Source: Methylocystis bryophila
Lineage (GTDB): Bacteria; Pseudomonadota; Alphaproteobacteria; Rhizobiales; Beijerinckiaceae
Direction of reading: 5' to 3'
Length of the DNA stretch: 64,000 nucleotides
Assembly: GCF_027925445.1 (NCBI RefSeq)
Contig: NZ_AP027149.1
Coordinates: 4,228,501-4,292,500, forward strand
Under the pieces are notes generated by a model. It was not told where the DNA came from. It was given only the letters and a program-made list of their open reading frames with translations, and did not search any database. Of this stretch, positions 18,039 through 25,570 are shown one piece after another; position 1 is the first letter of the stretch, and each line of letters opens with the position of its first letter. A program made the translations under genes and the position numbers.

Positions 18039-18994
18039 CAGTCGGGACCGACGACGCCTTCGCGCCGACCAAATCCTTTCAGGGCCTCATCCTGACCTTG
18101 CAGCGCTATTGGGCCCGTCAGGGCTGCGTGATTCTTCAGCCCTATGACATGGAGATGGGCGCGGGCACGTTCCACCCTGCGACCACCTTGCGCGCGCTCG
18201 GCGCCAAGCCCTGGCGCGCCGCCTATGCGCAGCCTTGCCGCAGGCCCAAGGACGGCCGCTATGGCGAGAACCCCAATCGCGGGCAGCATTACTACCAGTT
18301 CCAAGTCATCCTAAAGCCCTCCCCGCCCGACCTCCAGGAGCTCTATCTCGCCTCGCTCGAAGCCATCGGCCTCGACGCGAAGCTGCACGACATCCGCTTC
18401 GTCGAGGACGACTGGGAGAGCCCGACGCTGGGCGCCTGGGGGCTCGGCTGGGAATGCTGGTGCGACGGCATGGAGGTCTCGCAGTTCACCTATTTTCAGC
18501 AGGTTGCAGGAATAGAATGTCGACCCGTCTCCGGCGAGCTTACCTATGGGCTCGAACGGCTCGCCTGCTATCTGCAGGGCGTAGACTCCATCATGCAGCT
18601 CAACTTCAACGGGCGCGAGGGCGAGGAAAAGATCAGCTATGCCGACGTATTTTTGCAGGCAGAGCAGGAATACTCTCGCCATAACTTCGAATATGCGGAC
18701 ACCGACAAGCTTTTCCGGGACTTTTCCGCCGCCGAAAGCGAGTGCAAGAGACTGCTGACGCTCGGCGGCGACTCGGCGCAGGGACGGCATTTGCTCGCTC
18801 TGCCCGCCTATGACCAATGCATCAAGGCTTCGCACGCCTTCAACTTGCTCGACGCGCGCGGCGTGATCTCGGTGACGGAGCGTCAGAGCTTTATCGCGCG
18901 GGTGCGCGAACTGGCCAAAGCTTGCGGAGCGGCCTGGGCGCGCACCGAAGCCGGCGGCTTTCTCATTGAAAATTCTGCCGATATTCCCCGGTAA
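18035..18994 (+). CDS. glyQ: Glycyl-tRNA synthetase alpha subunit
   Basis: The catalytic alpha subunit of the alpha2-beta2 bacterial glycyl-tRNA synthetase, which charges tRNA-Gly. The 319 residues show FQGLILTLQRYWARQGCVI, GAGTFHPATTLRALG and YAQPCRRPKDGRYGENPNR, all hallmarks of GlyQ. The ATG overlaps the xoxJ stop (ATGA), placing an essential housekeeping gene at the end of the methanol dehydrogenase operon. The beta subunit gene glyS, usually next to it, is not in this window. Confidence 0.96.
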   Translation: MTVGTDDAFAPTKSFQGLILTLQRYWARQGCVILQPYDMEMGAGTFHPATTLRALGAKPWRAAYAQPCRRPKDGRYGENPNRGQHYYQFQVILKPSPPDLQELYLASLEAIGLDAKLHDIRFVEDDWESPTLGAWGLGWECWCDGMEVSQFTYFQQVAGIECRPVSGELTYGLERLACYLQGVDSIMQLNFNGREGEEKISYADVFLQAEQEYSRHNFEYADTDKLFRDFSAAESECKRLLTLGGDSAQGRHLLALPAYDQCIKASHAFNLLDARGVISVTERQSFIARVRELAKACGAAWARTEAGGFLIENSADIPR

Positions 18995-19034
18995 GGGAAC
19001 GAAAAGCGATCTTGAGCGTTTCCTTAAGCCGGCT

Positions 19035-19075
19035 GTTGACGCCGGTCTGTTTTTGTTCTAGTTCTGTTCGAGTTC
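19035..19075 (+). promoter_or_regulatory. Promoter with two overlapping LexA boxes
   Basis: GTTC occurs at 19055, 19061, 19066 and 19072. The pairs 19055/19066 and 19061/19072 each give GTTC-N7-GTTC, the alphaproteobacterial LexA operator. A candidate -35 TTGACG (19035) and -10 TAGTTC (19058) with a 17-base spacer overlap the boxes. GCCGGC/GCCGGT around the -35, followed by T5, may also terminate glyQ. Confidence 0.8.
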
Positions 19076-19100
19076 TGATCGCGTCGTGATGGAGGTTGCA

Positions 19101-19490
19101 ATGATCGGCGCCCAGGCCGTGAAGCGGCAGGATGTCCACATATCCAAGGGGATCGCAGAGCGCAAAGGCGCCGGGCGTGGCTGCAGCCTCGCCTCGCTGG
19201 CCCACTCGCGGCTCAACGGCGCCTTTTATGCGTGGCATGGTCTCTCCGGCCGCCGCTATGTGCTGTCCGTCTTCGCCGGGAGCGACTGGGCCCTGGTGTC
19301 GGAATTCGAGGGGGTCGCGATCGTCGGCGTCGCGGGGGAGGAGACGGCGCGCCGCCCGATCTGCGTGCTGTCCGCACGCCAGCTTCGCGCGCTGGGACCG
19401 TCGCTCTCGAGAGCCGCAAATGAATGGCATGTTCTTTTCTGCGCGGACGAATCGGCGCTCAAGGATCTTGCTGGGTCGCTGATGAATTGA
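19101..19490 (+). CDS. Unknown protein with SOS-type (LexA) promoter
   Basis: A 129-residue protein without signal peptide or membrane segment. The ATG at 19101 follows GGAGG by 5 bases. The N-terminus is basic (residues 1-30). The middle has GAFYAWHGLSGRRYVLSVF and SDWALVSEFEGVAIVGVAG, giving an alternating beta/alpha look. No domain is recognised. The two overlapping LexA boxes directly upstream suggest induction by DNA damage. A role in repair, mutagenesis control or division arrest is only inference. Confidence 0.72.
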   Translation: MIGAQAVKRQDVHISKGIAERKGAGRGCSLASLAHSRLNGAFYAWHGLSGRRYVLSVFAGSDWALVSEFEGVAIVGVAGEETARRPICVLSARQLRALGPSLSRAANEWHVLFCADESALKDLAGSLMN

Positions 19491-19499
19491 GCCCTTGCA

Positions 19500-20060
19500 A
19501 TGCCGAAAAACTTGGTGAGTGCGGGGCGGCTGGGTGCGGTCGCTGTAGTGTTTGCCGTGTTAACCTTCCAACGCAGCGCCTCGGGCGAAACCAATCCATC
19601 TGCTTCCACAGCGCATTGGCATTTCAGCCCATTCGAGACCGAAGCAGGGGGCGTTTTTGGGGTTCTCGACTCGGATCTCGCATCAGAGTACCAGATTCTG
19701 TTTGGGTCATGTGACCTGAGGCAAATTGATTTCGAAATTGATTTTGGACACGAAGCTCTAGCAGAATTGTTCCGAACCGACTCCTATCCTATTGTCCGCT
19801 TCTTCACAGACGAGAAAAAGACAGACCTTGGAATAGGCCAGATAAACTTCAACGAGGGCCCGACTGGCGGTCCATGGAATGCAAAAATCAGCTATGTCGA
19901 TAAGGAACTTATCCAGAAAGTATCATCAGCGAAAAGCTTCATCATCGAGCTAGTGGGCCGGACCGATGACAATGTCGAACACGTCTTTACACGGCTCGAT
20001 CATTTGCCAGACCGCGGCCGCAAAGCTACCTTTTCAAGCATAGCCAAGAGATGTTTTTGA
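19500..20060 (+). CDS. Exported orphan protein, lower GC
   Basis: A 186-residue protein with a signal peptide (LGAVAVVFAVLTFQRSASG, cleavage near residue 29). The mature part is rich in beta-prone and acidic stretches (DLRQIDFEIDFGHEALAELF, DSYPIVRFFTDEKKTDLGIG). Codon use is clearly less GC-rich than in all neighbours, suggesting recent acquisition. It starts 10 bases after the LexA-controlled gene, so it may share its transcript. Family not recognised. Confidence 0.6.
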   Translation: MPKNLVSAGRLGAVAVVFAVLTFQRSASGETNPSASTAHWHFSPFETEAGGVFGVLDSDLASEYQILFGSCDLRQIDFEIDFGHEALAELFRTDSYPIVRFFTDEKKTDLGIGQINFNEGPTGGPWNAKISYVDKELIQKVSSAKSFIIELVGRTDDNVEHVFTRLDHLPDRGRKATFSSIAKRCF

Positions 20061-20083
20061 GGGCTGTCCTCGATGACAGCGCC

Positions 20084-21370
20084 TCACTGCGCGGCGAGCT
20101 TGATCTCGGGATAGGTGCAGCGCTCGCCGCTCGCCTCGTCCACATGCAGATGCGCCGGCGGCTCGACGAATTCGAGCCCGAGCGTCTTCCAGACGTCGAC
20201 GAGCGATTCGACCAACGAGACGATATGCGCATGCGTGTGCCGGGGCGTCGGCGTCACGCGCAGCCGCTCCGTTCCCTTGGCGACCGTCGGATAGTTGATG
20301 GGCTGGATATAGACGCCGTGCCGCTCGAGCAGCATGTCGCTCGCGGCCTTGCAGCGCTGGGCGTCGCGCACCATGACCGGCACGATATGCGAGCTGTTCT
20401 CCAGCACCGGCAGGCCGCCTGCCGCCAGCGCGTGCTTCACGATATGCGCCGCGCGCTGATGAGCGGCGCGAATATCCGGACGGCTCTTCAGCAGCCGCAC
20501 GGCGGCGCAAGCCGCCGCGGCGATAGCGGGCGGCAACGCGGTCGTGAAGATGAAGGAGGGCGCATAGCTCCGCACCGCGTCGATGAGCGCCGAGTCGCCC
20601 GCGATATAGCCGCCGAGCGAGCCGAAACCCTTGGCGAGCGTGCCTTCGATGACGTCGATCTTCGACATCACGCCGGCGGCCTCGCAGACGCCGCCGCCGC
20701 GCGGGCCATACATGCCGACCGCATGAACCTCGTCGATATAGGTCATTGCGCAATAGCGCTCGGCCAGGGCGGCGATCTCTGCGACGGGCGCGATATTGCC
20801 GCTCATCGAGTAGAGGCTCTCGAAAACGATGAGCTTGGGACGATCGCCGGCGGCGATCAGCAGCTCCTCGAGATGCGCGAGATCGTTGTGGCGGAAAATC
20901 TGCCTCTCGGCGCGTGAACGCTTCACGCCCTCGATCATCGAATTATGATTGGAGGCGTCTGACAGGATCAGGCAGTTCGGCAACAGATCGGCGATCGTCG
21001 AGATCGCCGCGAGATTGGAGATCCAGCCGGAGGTGAAGACGAGCGCCGCCTCCTTGCCGTGCAGATCGGCGAGCTCGCGCTCCAATTCAACGATCGCGCA
21101 GCTCGTGCCGGAGATGTTCCGCGTCCCGCCGGCGCCCGCCCCGACATTGCGGGCGGTCTCGACCATTGCGTCAATCACCTCGGGGTGCTGACCCATGCCG
21201 AGATAGTCGTTGGAACACCAGATCGTGACTTCCTGCGCACGCCCATCCGGCCGGCGCCAGAGCGCCTCGGGGAAGGTCTCTACCGAGCGCTCGATATGCG
21301 CAAAAGTGCGATAGCGCCGCTCGGCCTTGAGGCGGAACAGGGCCCCCTCGAAATAGCGCCGATAATCCAT
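20084..21370 (-). CDS. hemA: 5-aminolevulinate synthase
   Basis: A PLP enzyme condensing glycine and succinyl-CoA to 5-aminolevulinate, the first step of tetrapyrrole synthesis in alphaproteobacteria (haem and B12). 428 residues. Visible motifs are the glycine-rich GAGAGGTRNISGTS near residue 80, YIDEVHAVGMYGPRGGG near 211, and the PLP lysine Lys247 in EGTLAKGFGSLGGY. Length and order match the family. It converges on the low-GC orphan. Confidence 0.97.
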   Translation of the reverse strand: MDYRRYFEGALFRLKAERRYRTFAHIERSVETFPEALWRRPDGRAQEVTIWCSNDYLGMGQHPEVIDAMVETARNVGAGAGGTRNISGTSCAIVELERELADLHGKEAALVFTSGWISNLAAISTIADLLPNCLILSDASNHNSMIEGVKRSRAERQIFRHNDLAHLEELLIAAGDRPKLIVFESLYSMSGNIAPVAEIAALAERYCAMTYIDEVHAVGMYGPRGGGVCEAAGVMSKIDVIEGTLAKGFGSLGGYIAGDSALIDAVRSYAPSFIFTTALPPAIAAAACAAVRLLKSRPDIRAAHQRAAHIVKHALAAGGLPVLENSSHIVPVMVRDAQRCKAASDMLLERHGVYIQPINYPTVAKGTERLRVTPTPRHTHAHIVSLVESLVDVWKTLGLEFVEPPAHLHVDEASGERCTYPEIKLAAQ

Positions 21371-21677
21371 TTCAGGGTCCTTCAGCCCTCGCCCGGCGCC
21401 GTTGATGTCAAGCGCTCTGGCCTATCCGTGCGACGACGGAGCGGTCCTCCCCCGACCGATCCGTTCCGACCCGATAGATAGCCTATCGACGCGTTTAAAG
21501 CGAGGGGCGTTTCGTCGCGCATCTGTCATGTCCCCTGCGACCCTTTGGCGCGAGAAAATGCGGACTTTGTCACCGACTTCCAATGTGCGGGGCGCCTATT
21601 TCAGCTATGGAGGCGCCGCAACGTCGGACGCGCGGCGATGTCCATGCGGATTCGAAGCGCGCCGAGGGGAGGATGCA

Positions 21678-22409
21678 ATGAGCGCGAAGCAAAGATCTCA
21701 GACCTTGTCGTTCTTTCGAGCCGTCGCCGCTACAGCGCTTTTGGCGCTCGCCGGCCCCGGCCTTGCTCAGACCGGGGCTCAAACGACGCCAGGCGGCGGA
21801 GCCATGAGCCACGAGATGATGGGCGGCCACGACATGATGGGCGGCCACGATATGGGCGGCATGGGTGGCCACGACATGAAGGGCTCCGGCATGCAGATGG
21901 GCGGCATGGGCGGGCATGACATGATGGGCTCCGGCATGGGCGCCATGATGCACAAGATGACTTGCGGCTTCGCCGAACATCTCGACGGCCGTCTCGCCTA
22001 TCTCAAGGCCGAGCTGAAGCTAACCGACGCCCAACAGGCGGCCTGGACTTCCTTCACGGACGCCTATCGCGCCGCCGCTCAAACGGCCTTGCAAAAATGC
22101 GCCGCGCTGGACGCGGCGGCGACCGGCGATCACGCCAAGCATCAAGGCGTGCTCGGGCATCTGAGCATGATGGAGCGCCACATGACCGATCATCTCGAGG
22201 TCGTTCGCGCGCTCAAGGCTGCGATTGAGCCGTTTTTCGCGACGCTCACCGAAGAGCAGAAGAAGGCGGCCGAGCAGACCATGAGCAGCGTGATGGGAAT
22301 CGGCATGGGCGGCATGATGGGCGGCTCCGGCGGCGGCATGATGGGCGGACACGACATGAAGGGCCCGGGAATGCAGCACGAGATGGGCGGCGGGGCGGCG
22401 CACCCGTAA
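21678..22409 (+). CDS. Met/His-rich Spy/CpxP-family periplasmic protein
   Basis: A 243-residue exported protein with signal peptide LLALAGPGLAQ. Directly after it lies a repeated Met/His/Gly stretch (units like GGHDMMGGHDM) around residues 40-88, and a second such stretch closes the protein (GGHDMKGPGM). Between them is a Spy/CpxP-type helical domain with two LTxxQ motifs (LTDAQQAAW and LTEEQKKAAE). ATG at 21678 follows GGGGAGGATGCA. The Met/His repeats suggest binding of copper ions in the periplasm; the helical core suggests a stress chaperone. Its GHDM repeats are unusually regular. Confidence 0.82.
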   Translation: MSAKQRSQTLSFFRAVAATALLALAGPGLAQTGAQTTPGGGAMSHEMMGGHDMMGGHDMGGMGGHDMKGSGMQMGGMGGHDMMGSGMGAMMHKMTCGFAEHLDGRLAYLKAELKLTDAQQAAWTSFTDAYRAAAQTALQKCAALDAAATGDHAKHQGVLGHLSMMERHMTDHLEVVRALKAAIEPFFATLTEEQKKAAEQTMSSVMGIGMGGMMGGSGGGMMGGHDMKGPGMQHEMGGGAAHP

Positions 22410-22799
22410 AGCTGTCATGCAGGGACGCAGCGCGCGGGGCTTCCGCGCGCTGCCTTTGCTGCGGCGCGACATTATGTAGCACCGCGCCGGAGTCACGGTT
22501 ATTGCTGCAAATTATTCTGTTTTTGGAATCATTCTAAATTTTCTACCTGCGTCGAGATCGTTGAAAATAGTTTACGTTGCCCGGGCGGCGAGCGGCCGCG
22601 CGTTTTTGCCGATGAGACTCAAACTTGCCTCGCCCGCGCTGGACGGCGCCCCGGGCCATTTTCGCCATTGCAGATGACTTTGAAACTATGAGAGAAACGC
22701 CCAGTCCACCGGAGGCGCGGCGATTTTGCAGAGGTCTGCTGAGTTCGTCGGGACGCGCTCCCCGCTCCGCCTTCCCAAGTATAACCAAGCTCGTTCAAA
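22410..22799. other. Gene-free stretch with AT-rich patch
   Basis: No supportable gene. Bases 22495-22575 are clearly AT-richer than the surroundings. The stretch precedes a transposase-like fragment, so it may be the remains of a mobile element. I could not define terminal repeats. Confidence 0.4.
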
Positions 22800-23294
22800 A
22801 TGCCCGAGATCGAAAACGGCGCCTCTAGAAAATTAACCGAAAAACGACGCGAAACCATCCTGCGCGCCGCGCTGGGACGCGTCGAGGGAAAGCTTTCGCA
22901 AGCGGTCATCGAGGACCTGAAGAAGGACCTTGGCGTCAGCCGCGCGACGGCCTACCGCATGATCCGCACTTTTCGCAGTTGCGGCGCCGTCGTGGCGCCC
23001 AACACCCGTCCGGTCGGGCGCCCAAAGGGCTCGCGGGTGCTCGACCCGCGCCGGGAGCTGCTCATCGCCGAAGCCATCGAGCATTATCGGGCAGCGCAAC
23101 CGACGCCAAAATTCAGCGAGCTCGTCCAAACGGTCAGCCAGCGGTGCCGTGAGGAGCGTCTCCCCGCGCCCAATTGGCGCACCATCAGATCGCGGTTGGT
23201 CGATTCGCTGGGGCGACAGGAGCGCGAGCTCCTCGCGGCAGGATTTTCCGCCTCGCCGCACGAGGCGCTTGCTGACGGATCATCGAGGCGATAA
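22800..23294 (+). CDS. Mu-type (TniA/TnsB-like) transposase N-terminal fragment
   Basis: 164 residues. Residues 32-65 form a helix-turn-helix (IEDLKKDLGVSRATAYRMIR). GRPKGSRVLDPRRELLIAEA and the segment ending RCREERLPAPNWRTIRSRL then match the N-terminal DNA-binding part of TniA/TnsB-type integrases. The DDE catalytic core that should follow is missing; the frame ends 12 bases before pduO. It is probably the relic of a transposon, though a stand-alone DNA-binding protein cannot be excluded. Confidence 0.6.
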   Translation: MPEIENGASRKLTEKRRETILRAALGRVEGKLSQAVIEDLKKDLGVSRATAYRMIRTFRSCGAVVAPNTRPVGRPKGSRVLDPRRELLIAEAIEHYRAAQPTPKFSELVQTVSQRCREERLPAPNWRTIRSRLVDSLGRQERELLAAGFSASPHEALADGSSRR

Positions 23295-23305
23295 CCAGCC
23301 TCCCC

Positions 23306-23902
23306 ATGGTGCGACTGGACAGAATCTACACGCGCGGCGGAGACGCAGGAGAAACTTCGCTCGTCGGCGGCGAGCGTCGACGTAAGGACGATGCGCGCGT
23401 CGGCGCCTATGGCGACATCGACGAGACCAACGCGGCGATCGGCGTGGCCCGCGCGGCGCTGCCCTCCGAGGATCAGGCGCTCGACCCCATGCTCGAGCGC
23501 ATCCAGAACGAACTTTTCGATCTCGGGGCCGAGCTCGCGACGCCTGCCGCCAAGGGCGCCGCCTCGGCGCGACTTGCGGTCACGCAAGAGCAGGTGGCGC
23601 GCCTCGAGGCGGAGATCGACGAAATGAACGGCGCGCTGGCGCCGCTGAAATCCTTCGTGCTGCCGGGCGGCGCGCCGGTCGCGGCGCATCTTCATCTCGC
23701 CCGCGCCATCTCGCGCCGGGCCGAGCGCGCCATGGTGGCGCTCGCCGCCCTGCCAGGGGAAGAAGTCGCCGCGGTCGCGCTGAGCTATGTCAACCGCCTC
23801 TCCGACTTCCTGTTCGTCGCCTCGCGCTGGGTCAATCGCCGGCAGGGGGACGTTTTGTGGCGTCCTGGCGCGACGCGATCCTCCTCGTCAACGCCGCGCT
23901 AA
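23306..23902 (+). CDS. pduO: Cob(I)alamin adenosyltransferase, PduO type
   Basis: Transfers the adenosyl group of ATP to cob(I)alamin, making coenzyme B12. 198 residues with the ATP-binding N-terminus IYTRGGDAGETSLVGGER, then GDIDETNAAIGVARA, the core FVLPGGAPVAAHLHLARAI with the conserved RRAER, and LSYVNRLSDFLFVASRW near the C-terminus. The family is the MMAB/PduO trimer. It lies before DUF4164 and zapA on the same strand. It fits with cobT for B12-dependent metabolism. Confidence 0.95.
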   Translation: MVRLDRIYTRGGDAGETSLVGGERRRKDDARVGAYGDIDETNAAIGVARAALPSEDQALDPMLERIQNELFDLGAELATPAAKGAASARLAVTQEQVARLEAEIDEMNGALAPLKSFVLPGGAPVAAHLHLARAISRRAERAMVALAALPGEEVAAVALSYVNRLSDFLFVASRWVNRRQGDVLWRPGATRSSSSTPR

Positions 23903-23969
23903 CCATTCCGCTGCTTTTTCCGTGTTAGAACGCGATGCGAGACGGCTCGAGCCGCCTTCGCAGGAAAGG

Positions 23970-24299
23970 ATGCGCGTCGAACCCATGCCGCCCTCATCGA
24001 ACGACGCCGAGCTGCCGCCTGCCCTCGCCGCGGCCTTCGACCGCCTTGAGGCCGCGCTCGAGGCCGCGGAGGACGTTGTGCGTCTGCGGCTCGATGAAGA
24101 TTTGTCGCTCGCCGATTTCGAGGAGGAGCTCACCGTCATGCAGGACGACAGGAACCGCCTCGCGCAGGAGCTCGACGCGGCGCTCGCCCGCGCCTCGGGC
24201 ATCGAACGTATCCGCGAGGAGGCCGTGCGCCGCGTTGAGCGCGCCAGCGCCGGCGTGGCGGCTGTTCTCGGCCTCGCGCCGCGCGAAGAGGGAAAATAG
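23970..24299 (+). CDS. DUF4164 family coiled-coil protein
   Basis: A 109-residue, mostly helical and acidic protein (LAAAFDRLEAALEAAEDV, then VMQDDRNRLAQELDAALAR) matching DUF4164, a small family found upstream of zapA in Rhizobiales. Only 4 bases separate it from zapA, so the two are probably co-transcribed, and it may belong to the divisome. Start at ATG 23970 (AGGAAAGG upstream); 23985 is an alternative. Confidence 0.75.
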   Translation: MRVEPMPPSSNDAELPPALAAAFDRLEAALEAAEDVVRLRLDEDLSLADFEEELTVMQDDRNRLAQELDAALARASGIERIREEAVRRVERASAGVAAVLGLAPREEGK

Positions 24300-24303
24300 A
24301 CTC

Positions 24304-24681
24304 ATGGCGGTCGCCGTCGTTACGGTTGCCGGGCGCGCCTATCGCGTCGGCTGCGAGCAGGGCGACGAGCCCAGGATCGAGGCGCTCGGACGTCTCGTCG
24401 ATGAGCGCATCGAGAAGCTGCGGGGAGGCTTCGGCGAGATCGGCGACCAGCGCCTGCTCGTCATGGGCGCGCTGGGATTCGCCGACGAGGCCGAGGACCA
24501 GCGGCTGCGCGCCGAGGCCCTGCAGAAGGAGGTGGAAACCTTGCGCGCTGAGCGTGTTGAGCGGGACGCGCGCGAGGCGGCCGTCGAGGCGCGGCTCGCT
24601 GAAAAGGTCACGGACGCAGCCGATCGTCTCGCCAAGCTCGCCCGCGATCTCGCGGGCCGCGGGGAGCCGGAGACGCCCTGA
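24304..24681 (+). CDS. zapA: Cell division protein ZapA
   Basis: ZapA binds FtsZ and bundles protofilaments in the Z-ring. 125 residues with the typical N-terminus VAVVTVAGRAYRVGCEQGDE and RIEALGRLVDERIEKL, then a long C-terminal coiled coil (RLRAEALQKEVETLRAERVE). Position after DUF4164 is usual for Rhizobiales. I see no 6S RNA in the 31 bases that follow. Confidence 0.9.
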   Translation: MAVAVVTVAGRAYRVGCEQGDEPRIEALGRLVDERIEKLRGGFGEIGDQRLLVMGALGFADEAEDQRLRAEALQKEVETLRAERVERDAREAAVEARLAEKVTDAADRLAKLARDLAGRGEPETP

Positions 24682-24712
24682 GCGGAAGGCTCCGGCTCCG
24701 AAGGAAAAACCA

Positions 24713-25012
24713 ATGACCGGGACATATCGGTTCGCCTCCACGATTTGGCGCTATCCCGGAGAGGCGGCGTGGCGTTTCGTTACTCTGCCAGAGCCGATAT
24801 CGAGAGAAATCCAGCTTTTCCATCCCAGACGCGCCGGCTTTGGGTCCGTCAAGGTCACGGCGGCCATCGGAGGATCCGAGTGGCGGACGTCACTGTTCCC
24901 GGACAAGAAGACCGGCCGCTACCTTCTGCCGATCAAGGCGGACGTCCGCAAAAAGGAACATCTCGAGGATGGCGCCGAACTGGAAGTAAGCCTCGTCGTT
25001 CCTTGCGACTGA
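24713..25012 (+). CDS. DUF1905 domain protein
   Basis: A 99-residue protein of the DUF1905 family: a small beta-barrel with YRFASTIWRYPGEAAWRFVT at the start, GSVKVTAAIGGSEWRTSLFP in the middle, and KKEHLEDGAELEVSL at the end. ATG at 24713 has AAGGAAAAACC upstream. Members are uncharacterised. It follows zapA by 31 bases. Confidence 0.85.
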   Translation: MTGTYRFASTIWRYPGEAAWRFVTLPEPISREIQLFHPRRAGFGSVKVTAAIGGSEWRTSLFPDKKTGRYLLPIKADVRKKEHLEDGAELEVSLVVPCD

Positions 25013-25033
25013 GCGGCGCCCGCTCCGAGGCGC

Positions 25034-25570
25034 TCAGCCCCCGGCGAGGCTGAGCGACATCAGCATCTCATCGAAATAAAGGCCGTCTTCCTTCACGGCG
25101 CGAGGCTCGATCCCGTAACTCTCAAAGCCCCAGCGCCGATAGAACCCCACGGCCGGCGCATTGCCGCTCATGACCGTGAGGGTGACGATTTCGACCGTTC
25201 GTCTCGCTTCGTCGAGCAGCGCAGACATCAACGCGTCGGCGATGCCGGACCCGCGATATTCTCTGCGAAGATACATGCCGAAGAGCAGCGCTTTATGCGC
25301 GATCTTGCATCCGACGCCTCGAGAAAGTCCGCCGATCCCGACGAGCTCATCCTCGCAAAAGGCGCCAACGACGAAATCGCGGAGGAGCCGCGCTTCGATC
25401 TCTTTCGGCGTCAGCCGCTCTTCATCCGCGGGGGCATAGCGAAACTCGCGCGTCTGCAGCGCGAAGCCCTCGAGCCGCAGCCGATGGAAGTCGCGCGCGT
25501 CAGCGGGCGCGAGCCTGCGTATCTCGAACCCGCCGACGCCCAAGTCCGGCCGTCCCAAGCCCAGCCTCAC
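25034..25570 (-). CDS. GNAT family N-acetyltransferase
   Basis: A 178-residue acetyl-CoA-dependent acyltransferase. The core motifs are LFGMYLRREYRGSGIADALM (acetyl-CoA loop R-x-x-G-x-A type) and FYRRWGFESYGIEPRAVKE. The GTG at 25570 overlaps the stop of the ETF-QO gene (GTGA), which argues for translational coupling; a longer frame from 25666 would run inside ETF-QO. Substrate unknown. Confidence 0.82.
   Translation of the reverse strand: MRLGLGRPDLGVGGFEIRRLAPADARDFHRLRLEGFALQTREFRYAPADEERLTPKEIEARLLRDFVVGAFCEDELVGIGGLSRGVGCKIAHKALLFGMYLRREYRGSGIADALMSALLDEARRTVEIVTLTVMSGNAPAVGFYRRWGFESYGIEPRAVKEDGLYFDEMLMSLSLAGG

Noticed and set aside
24682..24712. 6S RNA after zapA
   Set aside because: Only 31 bases separate zapA from the DUF1905 gene, too short for 6S RNA.
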